Notes under the pieces: generated by a model
The model's database searches: none
What the model was told of the DNA's origin: nothing
What the model saw: only the letters and a program-made list of their open reading frames with translations
Assembly: GCA_041671525.1 (NCBI GenBank)
Contig: JBAZBJ010000002.1
Location: forward strand, 49,022 to 113,021
Length of the DNA: 64,000 bases
Reading direction: 5' to 3'
Origin: UBA11098 sp041671525
GTDB lineage: Bacteria > Patescibacteriota > Minisyncoccia > Moranbacterales > UBA2206
Shown here: positions 7,312-15,243 of the stretch, one piece after another
Numbering within the stretch: position 1 is the first letter of the stretch
Layout of the letters: each line of letters starts with the position of its first letter
Translations under genes and position numbers: made by a program

Positions 7312-9093
7312 ATGGAAATTAGAAACATTGCAATTATCGCCCATGTGGATCATGGCAAAACAACCCTGACGGACGCCATTTTGCGTCAGACCGGGATGGT
7401 GAAAGATGAAAGCGTGACCATGGATTCCAATGCTTTGGAATTGGAACGCGGCATCACCATTTACGCCAAAAACACGTCCATTTTTTACAAAGACACAAAG
7501 ATCAACATCGTGGATACGCCGGGCCATGCTGATTTCGGGAGCGAGGTGGAACGCGTGCTGCGTTCGATCGACTCGGTGGTTTTGGTGGTGGATGCCCAAG
7601 AAGGTCCGATGCCACAGACCAGATTTGTGTTGAAAAAATCTTTGGAGTTGGGCATCAAGCCGATCGTGGTCATCAACAAGATCGACAAACCGGCGGCACA
7701 GCCGGACATCGTGCAGGAAGAAGTTTTTGAACTGTTTTTGGATCTGGGTGCCAACGATGCCCAGTTGGATTTTCCGGTGGTCTATGCCATTGGGCGGGAA
7801 GGCATTGCCAAGCTGCACATGGACGATGACGGGCATGATCTGACGCCGCTTTTGGAAACCATCATTGCCAAGGTGCATCCGGCCTTAAATGACACGGTGG
7901 CGCCGCTGCGTATGCAGGCTTTCAATCTGGGTTATGATAACTTTTTGGGACGCTTGGCCATTGGACGTATTTATGAAGGCAAGATTAAAGATGGTCAGAC
8001 GGTGACGATCAAACAAGCCACCGGCGAAACACGCACCGGGCGCATCACGAAGCTCTACACTTTCCATGGCACAGATCGTAAAGAAGTGACCGAGGCCGAA
8101 GCAGGCGACATTGTGATGATTGCCGGGCTTTCGGATATTTACATCGGAGAAACGATCTGCGAAACTGCTGAGCAAGAAGCTTTGCCGGCCATCCACATTG
8201 ATGAACCGACCATTTCCTTGAATTTTTTGGTCAATGATTCGCCCTTCGCCGGGCGCGAAGGCAAGTTTGTGACTAACAAACAAATCCGCGAACGTCTGGA
8301 AAAAGAATTGGAAATCAACGTGGGACTGAAAATTGATTTTGAAGGCGATCACTACAAAGTGTATGGCCGCGGCGAATTGCACGTGGCGATTCTTTTGGAA
8401 AATATGCGCCGCGAAGGTTTCGAGGTGCAGGTGTCACAGCCGCAGGTGATCATCAAAGACATTGAAGGCGTGAAATCCGAGCCGTTTGAAGAAGTGACCA
8501 TAGATGTGCCGGACGCAAGCGCCGGAACGGTCATTGAAAAACTGGGGCGCCGCAAAGCCATCATGACCAACATGAAACAGTTGAACGGGCAATCGCGTTT
8601 GATTTTTGAAGGCCCAACGCGTGGACTTTTGGGTTATCGTGGTGAGTTTGTGATTGACACGAAAGGTGAAGGCATCATGTCGACGCGCGTGCTTGGGTTC
8701 AAGCCATTTGCCGGCGAGATTCAAAAGCACTCTGTGGGCTCGATGATTTCGATGGCCAGTGGCAAGGCGCTGGGCTTTTCATTGGCGAATTTGCAGGAGC
8801 GGGGTGTGTTGTATATTGCGCCGTCGGTGGAAGTTTACAATGGTATGGTGGTCGGCAACACGTCCAAAGGTTTGGATATGGAGGTTAATCCGACCAAGGG
8901 CAAAGCGATGTCCAACATGCGTTCTTCCGGAGCGGACGAAGCGTTGCAATTGGTGCCGTTTTGGGAAGTCACGATTGAACGCGGTTTGGAAATTATGGCC
9001 GCCGATGAATATTTGGAAGTCACGCCGAAATCAGTCCGGCTCAGAAAGCAAGGACTGACGGAAGTGGACAGAAAAAGACTACAAAGGAAATAG
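7312..9093 (+). CDS. typA: Ribosome-associated translational GTPase TypA/BipA
   Basis: This 593-residue protein carries the translational GTPase signature: G1 AHVDHGKT (residues 10-17), G3 DTPGHAD and G4 NKID. EF-G-like domains II, III and V and the TypA-specific C-terminal domain follow, with TSKGLDMEVNPTKGK. BipA binds the ribosome and helps 50S assembly and stress or low-temperature growth. The length is close to the usual 600-615. There is no Shine-Dalgarno before the ATG. The gene has its own promoter, a hairpin leader and a downstream terminator, so it is probably monocistronic. Confidence 0.97.
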   Translation: MEIRNIAIIAHVDHGKTTLTDAILRQTGMVKDESVTMDSNALELERGITIYAKNTSIFYKDTKINIVDTPGHADFGSEVERVLRSIDSVVLVVDAQEGPMPQTRFVLKKSLELGIKPIVVINKIDKPAAQPDIVQEEVFELFLDLGANDAQLDFPVVYAIGREGIAKLHMDDDGHDLTPLLETIIAKVHPALNDTVAPLRMQAFNLGYDNFLGRLAIGRIYEGKIKDGQTVTIKQATGETRTGRITKLYTFHGTDRKEVTEAEAGDIVMIAGLSDIYIGETICETAEQEALPAIHIDEPTISLNFLVNDSPFAGREGKFVTNKQIRERLEKELEINVGLKIDFEGDHYKVYGRGELHVAILLENMRREGFEVQVSQPQVIIKDIEGVKSEPFEEVTIDVPDASAGTVIEKLGRRKAIMTNMKQLNGQSRLIFEGPTRGLLGYRGEFVIDTKGEGIMSTRVLGFKPFAGEIQKHSVGSMISMASGKALGFSLANLQERGVLYIAPSVEVYNGMVVGNTSKGLDMEVNPTKGKAMSNMRSSGADEALQLVPFWEVTIERGLEIMAADEYLEVTPKSVRLRKQGLTEVDRKRLQRK

Positions 9094-9101
9094 AAAGTAT
9101 G

Positions 9102-9128
9102 AAAAAAAAGCGCTTATGGGCGCTTTTT
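9102..9128 (+). terminator. typA terminator
   Basis: AAAAAAGCGC pairs with GCGCTTTTTT across a short loop. Confidence 0.8.
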
Positions 9129-9230
9129 TCTTTTGAACTATAAGGTTCCTTACAATGTATTAACTGTGTAGAATATCCGCTTAGGGGGTCGACAAGCGGA
9201 GTGTGGTTTAATCAAAACAATTTCAAACAT

Positions 9231-9425
9231 ATGAAATGTGCAGCATGTAAGGATATGGGTGTGGATTGTCCCTGGGTAGGCAAGGCTAATACCGTGGAAG
9301 AGTTGGCGGAGATGTCAAAAAAGCATGCCATGGAAAAACACCAGGAATGGTGGGAGGAAACCGGCAGCAAAATGTCCAAGGAAGAGTCCATGAAGATGCT
9401 TAAGGATGTCGTAAAAGAATGTTAA
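9231..9425 (+). CDS. DUF1059-like small protein
   Basis: This 64-residue protein begins MKCAACKDMG, with a second Cys motif (DCPWVGKANTVEELAEM) and a helix SKKHAMEKHQEW. The pattern (N-terminal cysteines, [FV].A.T.EEL, then .H....H) matches the DUF1059 family of small, possibly metal-binding proteins of unknown function. The start at 9231 is chosen over a TTG-type start 10 codons upstream because the family begins at this Met. A 7-bp hairpin (TCCGCTT/AAGCGGA, 9176-9200) precedes it and a terminator follows. Confidence 0.65.
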   Translation: MKCAACKDMGVDCPWVGKANTVEELAEMSKKHAMEKHQEWWEETGSKMSKEESMKMLKDVVKEC

Positions 9426-9443
9426 AATCAAATCCAATATCCT

Positions 9444-9478
9444 AAGGAACTTCGCTTGAAGCGGAGTTTCTTTAATTT
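9444..9478 (+). terminator. Intrinsic terminator
   Basis: AAGGAACTTCGC pairs imperfectly with GCGGAGTTTCTTT, followed by T-rich sequence. Confidence 0.6.
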
Positions 9479-9484
9479 TCAGTA

Positions 9485-9493
9485 TGGTATAAT
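9485..9493 (+). promoter_or_regulatory. Extended -10 (TGG-TATAAT), leaderless promoter
   Basis: The hexamer ends 6 nt before the ATG at 9500. Confidence 0.65.
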
Positions 9494-9499
9494 CAAATT

Positions 9500-9781
9500 A
9501 TGAATAAAATCGAAACCATCAGATCAAGGGGTAGCAAAATCAAGAAAGAATTTCAAAACAAGATCATCGGCTACATCGTCGCGGCTTTTGGTCTGGTGGC
9601 TGGTCTGGCCTGGAATGAAGCGGTCAAGGCTTTGATTGAAAACTTTTTTCCGTTGAGTCAAAATGGCATGCTGGCTAAATTTATTTATGCCATTGCGATA
9701 ACCTTGGTTTTGGTCATCGTTACGGTATATTTGACGCATCTTATCGCGGAAAAAGAAGTGGAGGAAAAAGTGAAAAAGTAA
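9500..9781 (+). CDS. DUF5654 family small membrane protein
   Basis: This 93-residue protein has a basic N-terminus, a first hydrophobic segment (AAFGLVAGLAWNEAVKALI, about residues 28-46), a second TM helix (about 58-80) and a charged tail. The AFGLVAGLAWNEA motif is characteristic of DUF5654, found in archaea and CPR and of unknown function. The upstream -10 element puts the predicted transcription start at the ATG. Confidence 0.75.
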   Translation: MNKIETIRSRGSKIKKEFQNKIIGYIVAAFGLVAGLAWNEAVKALIENFFPLSQNGMLAKFIYAIAITLVLVIVTVYLTHLIAEKEVEEKVKK

Positions 9782-9805
9782 AAGCTTTAGCTAATCCCGT
9801 GAACA

Positions 9806-9843
9806 AGCAAAACATCCGTTACCGCGGATGTTTTGAGCTTTTT
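9806..9843 (+). terminator. Intrinsic terminator
   Basis: A perfect 10-bp stem (AAAACATCCG/CGGATGTTTT) continues with further AGC/GCT pairing and then T residues. Confidence 0.75.
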
Positions 9844-9888
9844 GCTGCGGTAGTTTGTATTTAATACATAACTCACTAATTCAATTTT

Positions 9889-10101
9889 ATGCCTACATTA
9901 GCGGGAAAAGATATTGGCTTTGATCAGTGCGATTTTGTCGCCAGCGGCGAAACCATCCATGAAGTGTTGGAAAAAATGGTTGATCATATCGAGGATAACC
10001 ATCTGGATGAATGGGCAGTGCGGGAAAAAGAGTTGGATGTGGAGCACGAGAAAAGTTTTCTGATCAAGCAGATCAAAGACGACGATCGGTCGCCGATTTA
10101 A
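9889..10101 (+). CDS. DUF1059-like small protein
   Basis: This 70-residue acidic protein (MPTLAGKDIGFDQCDFVASG...) has the single-Cys, F.A.GETIHEVLEKMVDHIEDNH pattern typical of DUF1059. It resembles the smaller relative at 9231 but keeps only one cysteine near the N-terminus. It is probably cytoplasmic and its function is unknown. There is no Shine-Dalgarno; the start lies in AT-rich sequence, like most genes in the window. Confidence 0.65.
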   Translation: MPTLAGKDIGFDQCDFVASGETIHEVLEKMVDHIEDNHLDEWAVREKELDVEHEKSFLIKQIKDDDRSPI

Positions 10102-10136
10102 AAGTGCTGCATTAAAAGTATACGGTTGGTGCTGGG

Positions 10137-10165
10137 TTGACAAATCGGCGGATCGGCAGTAAATT
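10137..10165 (+). promoter_or_regulatory. Sigma-70-type promoter
   Basis: TTGACA (10137-10142), a 17-bp spacer and TAAATT (10160-10165) lie upstream of the gene at 10215. Confidence 0.6.
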
Positions 10166-10214
10166 GACAGAAGTTGTTTAATTTTGAAAAATACTTTTCA
10201 CCTGGAGGACAGAC

Positions 10215-10553
10215 ATGATAAATAGCAAGGTTTGCAAGCCGGGAGAGCTAATTCCGTTGAAGGAAATAACTTGCCGGATTAAGGGCAGAGCAGCTGTTGT
10301 TAAATTTTGGACACTGGACAGTGTGTTCGTCGAAGCAGGCTCATGCGGTGAACTTAAAATTAACAAGATTGTTGAGTTGGTGATCAAGGAGAAGCACCGG
10401 CGAGATCTTGTCAGAGTGAAAGCTAAAATTAAGCGTGGTGGATCACCAAAGGTGTTTAGAGTAGCGATTGACATGACAAAAAACATCTGGGCGCTAACCA
10501 GAATCCAGGAGATGCAAAAGCGTATGCGGGAGCATACAAAGAGACGGGCATAG
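10215..10553 (+). CDS. Hypothetical protein, basic
   Basis: This 112-residue basic protein has alternating beta-like segments (ITCRIKGRAAVVKFW, IVELVIKEKHRRDLVRVKAKI) and a Lys/Arg-rich C-terminal helix. The strand pattern could be PilZ-like, but no RxxxR...D/NxSxxG signature is visible, so I leave it unassigned. Unlike most neighbours it has a strong Shine-Dalgarno (GGAGGA at 10204-10209), a consensus promoter and a terminator whose loop contains its stop codon. It therefore forms a compact one-gene cassette. Confidence 0.6.
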   Translation: MINSKVCKPGELIPLKEITCRIKGRAAVVKFWTLDSVFVEAGSCGELKINKIVELVIKEKHRRDLVRVKAKIKRGGSPKVFRVAIDMTKNIWALTRIQEMQKRMREHTKRRA

Positions 10554-10571
10554 TGCTGCCCGTCTCTTTTC
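10540..10571 (+). terminator. Intrinsic terminator overlapping the stop codon
   Basis: An 11-bp stem (AGAGACGGGCA/TGCCCGTCTCT) is followed by TTTT. The TAG stop (10551-10553) lies in the loop. Confidence 0.85.
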
Positions 10572-10644
10572 AATTTCGGTAGAAATCAGGGGATGTTGTG
10601 CGATTGCTTGCTCAAAATGATTTTTTATCTTATCATAAGATACT

Positions 10645-11244
10645 ATGAACAAAGTCCAGGATAATTATCAGAAGCTGGTTGCGGCCATCAAAAATGGCGC
10701 GGTTGGTGTTTTGCCGACGGACACTTTGTATGGGTTGGTGGGCAGCGCTTTCTCCGAAGAAGCAGTCGCCAAGATTTATCGACTCAAAGAACGCGACGCC
10801 AAAAAACCGTTGATTATTTTGATTAGTTCGCTTAACGATTTAAAAAAGTTTGAGATTAAGCTCAATAAAAAAACGGAAACACTATTAAAAAATATTTGGC
10901 CGGGCAAAGTGAGTGTTATTTTGCCGGTGCGTTCCAAAAAAGTGGCTTACTTGCACCGCGGCACCAAGTCCTTGGCTTTCCGGCTGCCAAAGAAAGACAG
11001 CCTGCTGGAACTGTTGAAAAAAACCGGCCCCTTGGTCGCGCCCAGCGCTAACCGCGAAGGAGAAAAACCGGCTGGCAACGTAAAAAAAGCCCGCCAATAT
11101 TTTGGCGAAAAAGTGGCTTTTTATGTGGATGGTGGCGCTCTACGCTCCAAGCCGTCCACCCTGGTTGCCATCGAGAAGGGACAGGTTATAATTAAGAGAG
11201 AAGGCGCTATTGGAAAATCCAAAATCCAAAATATCAAATCCTAA
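10645..11244 (+). CDS. tsaC: L-threonylcarbamoyladenylate synthase (Sua5/YrdC/YwlC)
   Basis: This 199-residue protein is a complete YrdC domain. It has PTDTLYGL near the N-terminus, KIYRLKERDAKKPLIIL, WPGKVSVIL, the PSAN(R)EG.KPA motif around residue 132-141, and a C-terminal STLVAIEKGQ. It makes threonylcarbamoyl-AMP for the t6A modification of ANN-decoding tRNAs. The short form lacks the Sua5 extension. AT-rich hexamers (TATCAT, TAAGAT) lie within 10 nt of the ATG and there is no Shine-Dalgarno. ddl follows 19 nt downstream. Confidence 0.93.
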   Translation: MNKVQDNYQKLVAAIKNGAVGVLPTDTLYGLVGSAFSEEAVAKIYRLKERDAKKPLIILISSLNDLKKFEIKLNKKTETLLKNIWPGKVSVILPVRSKKVAYLHRGTKSLAFRLPKKDSLLELLKKTGPLVAPSANREGEKPAGNVKKARQYFGEKVAFYVDGGALRSKPSTLVAIEKGQVIIKREGAIGKSKIQNIKS

Positions 11245-11263
11245 ATAAATTCAAAATTATAAT

Positions 11264-12319
11264 ATGGAGAAATTAAAAATCGGACTTATTTTTGGCGGCC
11301 GGAGCGGGGAACATGAAGTTTCATTGAAATCAGCGAAGGTTGTTTGGGATAATTTGAATGGAGAAAAATATGAAATAATCCCAATTGCCATTACCAAGGG
11401 TGGCGACTGGTTGTTGGGTGAAAAAGGGCAACAATATATGATGGATAATTTGCCGTTGGCCGGAAGTGAAAATGGAGTTAGCTTTGAGCAATCGCAAAAA
11501 TTATATAGTGCTCAGGACAATCAAAATATTTTTGCTGAAATTAAAAAGTTAGATTTAATTTTGCCGATCGGTCATGGCGCTTTTATTGAAGATGGAAAAT
11601 TGCAAGGCATGCTGGACACCATTGGTGTGCCCTATGTTTTTTCCGGAACTTTAGCGAGCGCACTTTCGATGAACAAGCAGAAAACAAAATTGGTGGCCAA
11701 GAATGCCGGCTTGAAAATAGCTAGAGAAGTAACTTTGATAAAAGGCAAAAAATATAATAGTGAAAAAATTATCCAAAAATTGGGCTTGCCGATCGTCATC
11801 AAACCGATTGAGTCCGGCTCGTCGGTCGGGATGAGTATTTGCAAAATTGAAAGCGAACTGGAAGCTGGCGTAAAAAAAGCTTTTGAATATTCCGGGGAAG
11901 TTATGCTGGAACAATTCATCAAGGGCCGCGAATTTACGGTGGCGGTGATGGGCAACAAAACGCCCAAAGCGTTGCCGGTCATTGAAATTATTCCGAAAAT
12001 TTCCGAGTTTTTTAGCTATGAAGCTAAATATCAGACCGGTGGCAGCGAGGAAATTTGTCCGGCCAACATTCCGGCGGACGTTAGCAAAAAGTTGCAGCGC
12101 TCGGCCATCAAAATTTTCAAAGCCCTAGGTTGTCAGGATCTGGCCAGAGCGGATTTCATCTGGAGCGAGAAAGAAAACAAAATGTATTTCCTGGAAATCA
12201 ACACGATTCCCGGCATGACTAGCGCCAGTCTCGCGCCGAAAGCCGCCAAAGCCGCCGGTTTGACTTTCCCGCAGTTTTTGGATAAGTTAATTAGACTGGC
12301 TGTGGAGAGAAAAAACTAG
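11264..12319 (+). CDS. ddl: D-alanine--D-alanine ligase
   Basis: This 351-residue ATP-grasp enzyme starts GLIFGGRSGEHEVS. It carries GHGAFIEDGKLQGMLD, the ATP-grasp lysine region PIVIKPIESGSSVGMS, EQFIKGREFTVAV and the Mg-binding EINTIPGMTS near the C-terminus. It forms the D-Ala-D-Ala dipeptide for peptidoglycan, consistent with the M23, L,D-transpeptidase and lysozyme-like genes in the window. It is of typical length and probably co-transcribed with tsaC (19-nt gap). Confidence 0.96.
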   Translation: MEKLKIGLIFGGRSGEHEVSLKSAKVVWDNLNGEKYEIIPIAITKGGDWLLGEKGQQYMMDNLPLAGSENGVSFEQSQKLYSAQDNQNIFAEIKKLDLILPIGHGAFIEDGKLQGMLDTIGVPYVFSGTLASALSMNKQKTKLVAKNAGLKIAREVTLIKGKKYNSEKIIQKLGLPIVIKPIESGSSVGMSICKIESELEAGVKKAFEYSGEVMLEQFIKGREFTVAVMGNKTPKALPVIEIIPKISEFFSYEAKYQTGGSEEICPANIPADVSKKLQRSAIKIFKALGCQDLARADFIWSEKENKMYFLEINTIPGMTSASLAPKAAKAAGLTFPQFLDKLIRLAVERKN

Positions 12320-12343
12320 TCAAAAAAGAAAGGAGGAATAGGT

Positions 12344-12568
12344 ATGAATGCGTTTACGTTTTTCATGATTTTCAGTGGCATAGTTGCTCTTTTAATAGTT
12401 GCAGTGAAGCTTTTCAATAAGCCCACAAAAAAAGAAATTTGGGAATTGCATTTTGTGGATGGGCGAGTTGAAGGTGGCTACAAGAGCGAGAGGGCAGCCG
12501 AGGAAGCTCTTTGCGAGATGGGTTGCAAGCCGTTCACTGCAACCGCAGTCAGAAGAGACAATAAATAA
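12344..12568 (+). CDS. Small membrane protein, hypothetical
   Basis: This 74-residue protein has one N-terminal TM segment (residues 4-23) and a soluble tail with two cysteines (EALCEMGCKPFTAT). The tail pattern, WELHFVDGRVEGGYKSERAAEEAL, suggests a small alpha/beta fold. I do not recognise a family. It has a strong Shine-Dalgarno (AAGGAGGAAT) and a neat terminator, like the other cassette-type genes here. Confidence 0.6.
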   Translation: MNAFTFFMIFSGIVALLIVAVKLFNKPTKKEIWELHFVDGRVEGGYKSERAAEEALCEMGCKPFTATAVRRDNK

Positions 12569-12576
12569 GAACATTA

Positions 12577-12608
12577 ACCCGGGCAATACGTTTGCCCGGT
12601 CTTTTTTA
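12577..12608 (+). terminator. Intrinsic terminator
   Basis: CCGGGCAA/TTGCCCGG around a short TACGT loop, followed by TCTTTTTT. Confidence 0.8.
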
Positions 12609-12624
12609 TAGGCGGCCATTTCAA

Positions 12625-12654
12625 TTGACTTTTCCGCGAAAAGACTGCTAGACT
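12625..12654 (+). promoter_or_regulatory. Promoter of the pyrF-pyrE unit
   Basis: TTGACT (12625-12630), an 18-bp spacer and TGC-TAGACT (hexamer 12649-12654). The roughly 90-nt leader contains a CCCCG/CGGGG hairpin (12718-12733). Confidence 0.65.
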
Positions 12655-12753
12655 GGTAGCAGGTTTTTCTTTAAAAACAGCATAAATTACACAGAAAGGA
12701 GAGGTTTGCAGAATCAACCCCGTCTAGGCGGGGAAAAACGAAAGGAGAGAAGG

Positions 12754-13608
12754 ATGAAAAGAGAAGTTAAGTTATTTTTCCCCGTAGATGTGAGCTCGGC
12801 AGAAGAGGCACATGAGTTGCTTGCTGAGGTCGGTCCGTACGTCGATGTCGCAAAGGTTGGAATGGAGCTGGATAACAATGCCGGACTTCCTACTATGGTT
12901 GTCATTTGCAACGCACACGGAAAGGAAGTCTTTGTTGACAAAAAGTTCTTCGATATCCCGAATACGGTCGGCAAGGCAGCCGCAGGTGTCACCAGCTTTG
13001 GTGTCGATTACTTCAACGTTATGGCGCTGGGTGGAAAAAGGATGATGGCAGCGGCAGTTGAAAGTGCCGCTTTGAGAGCCCAGAAGATTCAGGTCAAGCG
13101 GCCGAAGATTATCGCCGTCTCTATGTTGACCAGTATGGCCTATGATGAAGTGGTGAGCGAGGCGGGAGTCGTGCCGCCGGTCCTGATCATGATGCTGCAG
13201 AAAGCAGCAATGGATGGGCTGATCGGCGAAGAAGTGTTGCCTCTTCTGCAGAAACTTTTTTCGGCCGATCCTGCTGATCAGCTGAAGTATGTTGCGGAGA
13301 TTGTTTTGCATCTGACTAATGATGCAGTAGAGGTCGGAGTCGACTGTGCGCTTTCATCGCCGCTTGAGACGTCCAAGATACGTAGAGGTCATCCTGATAT
13401 CGAAATCATTAACCCGGGCATCAGGATGCCTTGGGACCCGCCCGATGATCAGCGCAGAACCGCGACTCCGTATGAGGCCGTCAGAGACGGCGCAACCGGA
13501 TTGGTGGTTGGACGCCCTGTCCGTAATCCACAGGGCGGCAGAACGAGGCAGGATGTTATTGATGCCATTCGGGTGGATATCCAAAAAGCCCTCGCAGAAA
13601 GGGGATAA
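12754..13608 (+). CDS. pyrF: Orotidine 5'-phosphate decarboxylase
   Basis: This 284-residue TIM-barrel enzyme has the OMP decarboxylase signature: VDVAKVGMEL near the start, then VFVDKKFFDIPNTV containing the catalytic D-x-K-x-x-D, and the C-terminal phosphate loop GLVVGRPVRNP. It converts OMP to UMP. It is longer than the usual 230-245 residues because of an insert around residues 135-200. The ATG at 12754 is supported by AAAGGAGAGAAGG just upstream; a TTG at 12706 in the same frame is too close to its own purine-rich site. Confidence 0.9.
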   Translation: MKREVKLFFPVDVSSAEEAHELLAEVGPYVDVAKVGMELDNNAGLPTMVVICNAHGKEVFVDKKFFDIPNTVGKAAAGVTSFGVDYFNVMALGGKRMMAAAVESAALRAQKIQVKRPKIIAVSMLTSMAYDEVVSEAGVVPPVLIMMLQKAAMDGLIGEEVLPLLQKLFSADPADQLKYVAEIVLHLTNDAVEVGVDCALSSPLETSKIRRGHPDIEIINPGIRMPWDPPDDQRRTATPYEAVRDGATGLVVGRPVRNPQGGRTRQDVIDAIRVDIQKALAERG

Positions 13609-13664
13609 GTCAGCGCTGTTTTTTGAAGAAGGGGAAAAATTTCGGTATGGGAGGAGGTGAAAAT

Positions 13665-14324
13665 ATGAACAGTATCTTGCAAGATGTTGCAAGGAGGATT
13701 TTCGAAAAGGGAGCATTCTTGTTTGGGGCTTTTAGGCTAAAGCTTCACGAAAAGAATCCCAATGCTCCGCTCTCGCCTTTTTATCTCAACATTCGCAATA
13801 AGAACAATCCGAAGCCTGGTCCTCTGGATGATGAAGATTATGATCTCATTGCCAAGGGATTGCTGGAGGTTACTCAGGACAGCGGAGTTGAGTTCGATGC
13901 GATTGCTCCGATTCCAAGAGCTGGAGATCCAATTGCTGAAGCCATTCTCCGTGTTGTGGGAGCTGATTCTAAATTCAGAATCATCCCGCTCTCAAAAGAG
14001 GAGGATGGGGGTGGGAGAAGGATAGTCCCGAAAGCTGGGTTTGAATACAAACAGGGAGAGCGGATTTTGCTCATTGATGATCTGGTGACAAAGGCAGACA
14101 CCAAGATCGAAGCCATCAAGGCTGTGGAGTCATCCGGATGCAAAGTCGTCGGGCTCGTTGTTCTGGTGGACCGTCAACAGGGCGGCAGAGAGCAGATAGA
14201 AGCAGCTGGCTATAAGTTGTTTGTCGGATTCACTATCCGTACTCTGCTTGATTTCTACGTCGCAAACAACATGGTGGACAAGGAGAAATACGAGGAAGCG
14301 ATTAAATACATCACTAACGTCTAA
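13665..14324 (+). CDS. pyrE: Orotate phosphoribosyltransferase-like protein
   Basis: This 219-residue type I phosphoribosyltransferase has the PRPP-binding motif ERILLIDDLVTKADTKIEAI (about residues 137-156) and an upstream FDAIAPIPRAGDPIAEA loop. Adjacency to pyrF supports orotate as substrate, with OMP made from orotate and PRPP. The start at 13665 is supported by GGAGGAGGTG; the frame extends upstream but without signals. No pyrB, pyrC or pyrD is nearby, so orotate may be scavenged or made elsewhere. Confidence 0.82.
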   Translation: MNSILQDVARRIFEKGAFLFGAFRLKLHEKNPNAPLSPFYLNIRNKNNPKPGPLDDEDYDLIAKGLLEVTQDSGVEFDAIAPIPRAGDPIAEAILRVVGADSKFRIIPLSKEEDGGGRRIVPKAGFEYKQGERILLIDDLVTKADTKIEAIKAVESSGCKVVGLVVLVDRQQGGREQIEAAGYKLFVGFTIRTLLDFYVANNMVDKEKYEEAIKYITNV

Positions 14325-14332
14325 ATTCAACC

Positions 14333-14384
14333 GAGCCCATCACACCACCCAAGGAGGGGGAATGTGTGATGGGCTCTTATTTTT
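14333..14384 (+). terminator. Intrinsic terminator of pyrF-pyrE
   Basis: A perfect 13-bp stem (GAGCCCATCACAC/GTGTGATGGGCTC) is followed by TTATTTTT. Confidence 0.88.
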
Positions 14385-14448
14385 GGCTTATTTGAAGCCT
14401 TGTAAAAACTAAGCAGATTTTGAGTGGCTTGAAAGAGCCTTTTTTGGT

Positions 14449-14481
14449 TTCCTAAAGCTTTCCTAAAGCTTCGCTTTAGGA
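14449..14481. repeat. CCTAAAGC palindromic repeat, one full and one half copy
   Basis: A full palindrome with arms TCCTAAAGC and GCTTTAGGA around TTC (14461-14481) is preceded by a half copy (14450-14460). The same palindrome, inverted, lies inside argS at 52941-52961. Confidence 0.75.
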
Positions 14482-14498
14482 AAAGGCGGTTGGAATAT

Positions 14499-14526
14499 TT
14501 GACAGGGCTTGGGGGTAGTATATACT
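14499..14526 (+). promoter_or_regulatory. Promoter of the copper island
   Basis: TTGACA (14499-14504), a 16-bp spacer and TATACT (14521-14526) lie immediately upstream of the CsoR-like operator. Confidence 0.65.
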
Positions 14527-14527
14527 G

Positions 14528-14546
14528 ATACCTAGGGGGGAGGTAT
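14528..14546. promoter_or_regulatory. Putative CsoR operator
   Basis: The dyad ATACCT-AGGGGGG-AGGTAT overlaps the transcription start. Its G-tract flanked by ATACC/GGTAT arms resembles known CsoR/RcnR-family operators. Placed just downstream of the -10, it would repress csoR and possibly the genes behind it until Cu(I) binds. Confidence 0.6.
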
Positions 14547-14565
14547 AAGTTTTAAAATATAAAAG

Positions 14566-14835
14566 ATGGAACAACAAGATAAGGAAATCTTGATAGCTTT
14601 AAAAAAGGCTAGCACACATTTGAGCAAAGTAATTAAGATGGTGGAGGACAAAGAATATTGCATCGATATTTTGCAACAGAACCTAGCCGTGATGGGACTT
14701 TTGAAGTCCGGCAATCAGAAGCTGATGGAAAGACATTTGCATAGTTGCTTTGCCAATGTGATGAAAAGCGCTAATGAAAAAAGAAAACAAGAAATGATTG
14801 AGGAAATCTTAACTATAAATAAGATGAGCAAATAA
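14566..14835 (+). CDS. csoR: CsoR-family copper-sensing repressor
   Basis: This 89-residue all-helical protein belongs to the metal-sensitive regulator family (DUF156). Cys32, His57 and Cys61 have exactly the C-x24-H-x3-C spacing of the Cu(I)-binding triad of CsoR (Cys36, His61, Cys65 in the Mycobacterium tuberculosis protein). Copper-free CsoR binds its operator and releases on Cu(I). The autoregulatory dyad upstream and the copper transport genes downstream support copper over nickel or formaldehyde sensing. Translation probably starts at the first ATG; no Shine-Dalgarno is visible. Confidence 0.9.
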   Translation: MEQQDKEILIALKKASTHLSKVIKMVEDKEYCIDILQQNLAVMGLLKSGNQKLMERHLHSCFANVMKSANEKRKQEMIEEILTINKMSK

Positions 14836-14852
14836 TCTGGTACCACAATACA

Positions 14853-15236
14853 ATGAGAAAAATCAGTCAAAAAAAATTAATTACTATAGTAACTCTGGCA
14901 TTTTTGTTGTTTGGGTTTTTTTCATCGTCGATTTATGCGCTGGCTCATTCTGAAGGAATGGACTTGAGTTGCAGTGATGCGGTGTATGATTGTTCAATAT
15001 TACCCAAACAGATGGAGCATAGCGCACAGCACGCCATGATGCCTTGCTGCTTTGAGCAAGGGAGTCATTTTTCCGGAACTGTTTCAAATTGTAATAGCGG
15101 CAAAATAATTTTCACAGTCGCTCATCTCTTTTCGGATGAGGCAAGCGCAGAGCTGAGCAATGTTTCTGATGTTATCACTTCATCTTCTTCTCCGCCTAAC
15201 GCCGAGCGGCTGGCATCCATCATGAAAAAAGAATAA
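14853..15236 (+). CDS. Secreted Cys/His/Met-rich small protein, possible copper binder
   Basis: This 127-residue protein has a signal peptide (hydrophobic core about residues 9-28, ending YALA) and a mature region with HSEGMDLSC, QMEHSAQHAMMPCCFEQGSH and SNC. The density of His, Met and Cys suggests extracytoplasmic metal binding, probably Cu(I). I do not recognise a family. It lies 17 nt after csoR and before a terminator-like hairpin, so it is probably part of the csoR transcript. Confidence 0.65.
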   Translation: MRKISQKKLITIVTLAFLLFGFFSSSIYALAHSEGMDLSCSDAVYDCSILPKQMEHSAQHAMMPCCFEQGSHFSGTVSNCNSGKIIFTVAHLFSDEASAELSNVSDVITSSSSPPNAERLASIMKKE

Positions 15237-15243
15237 TTTTTTG

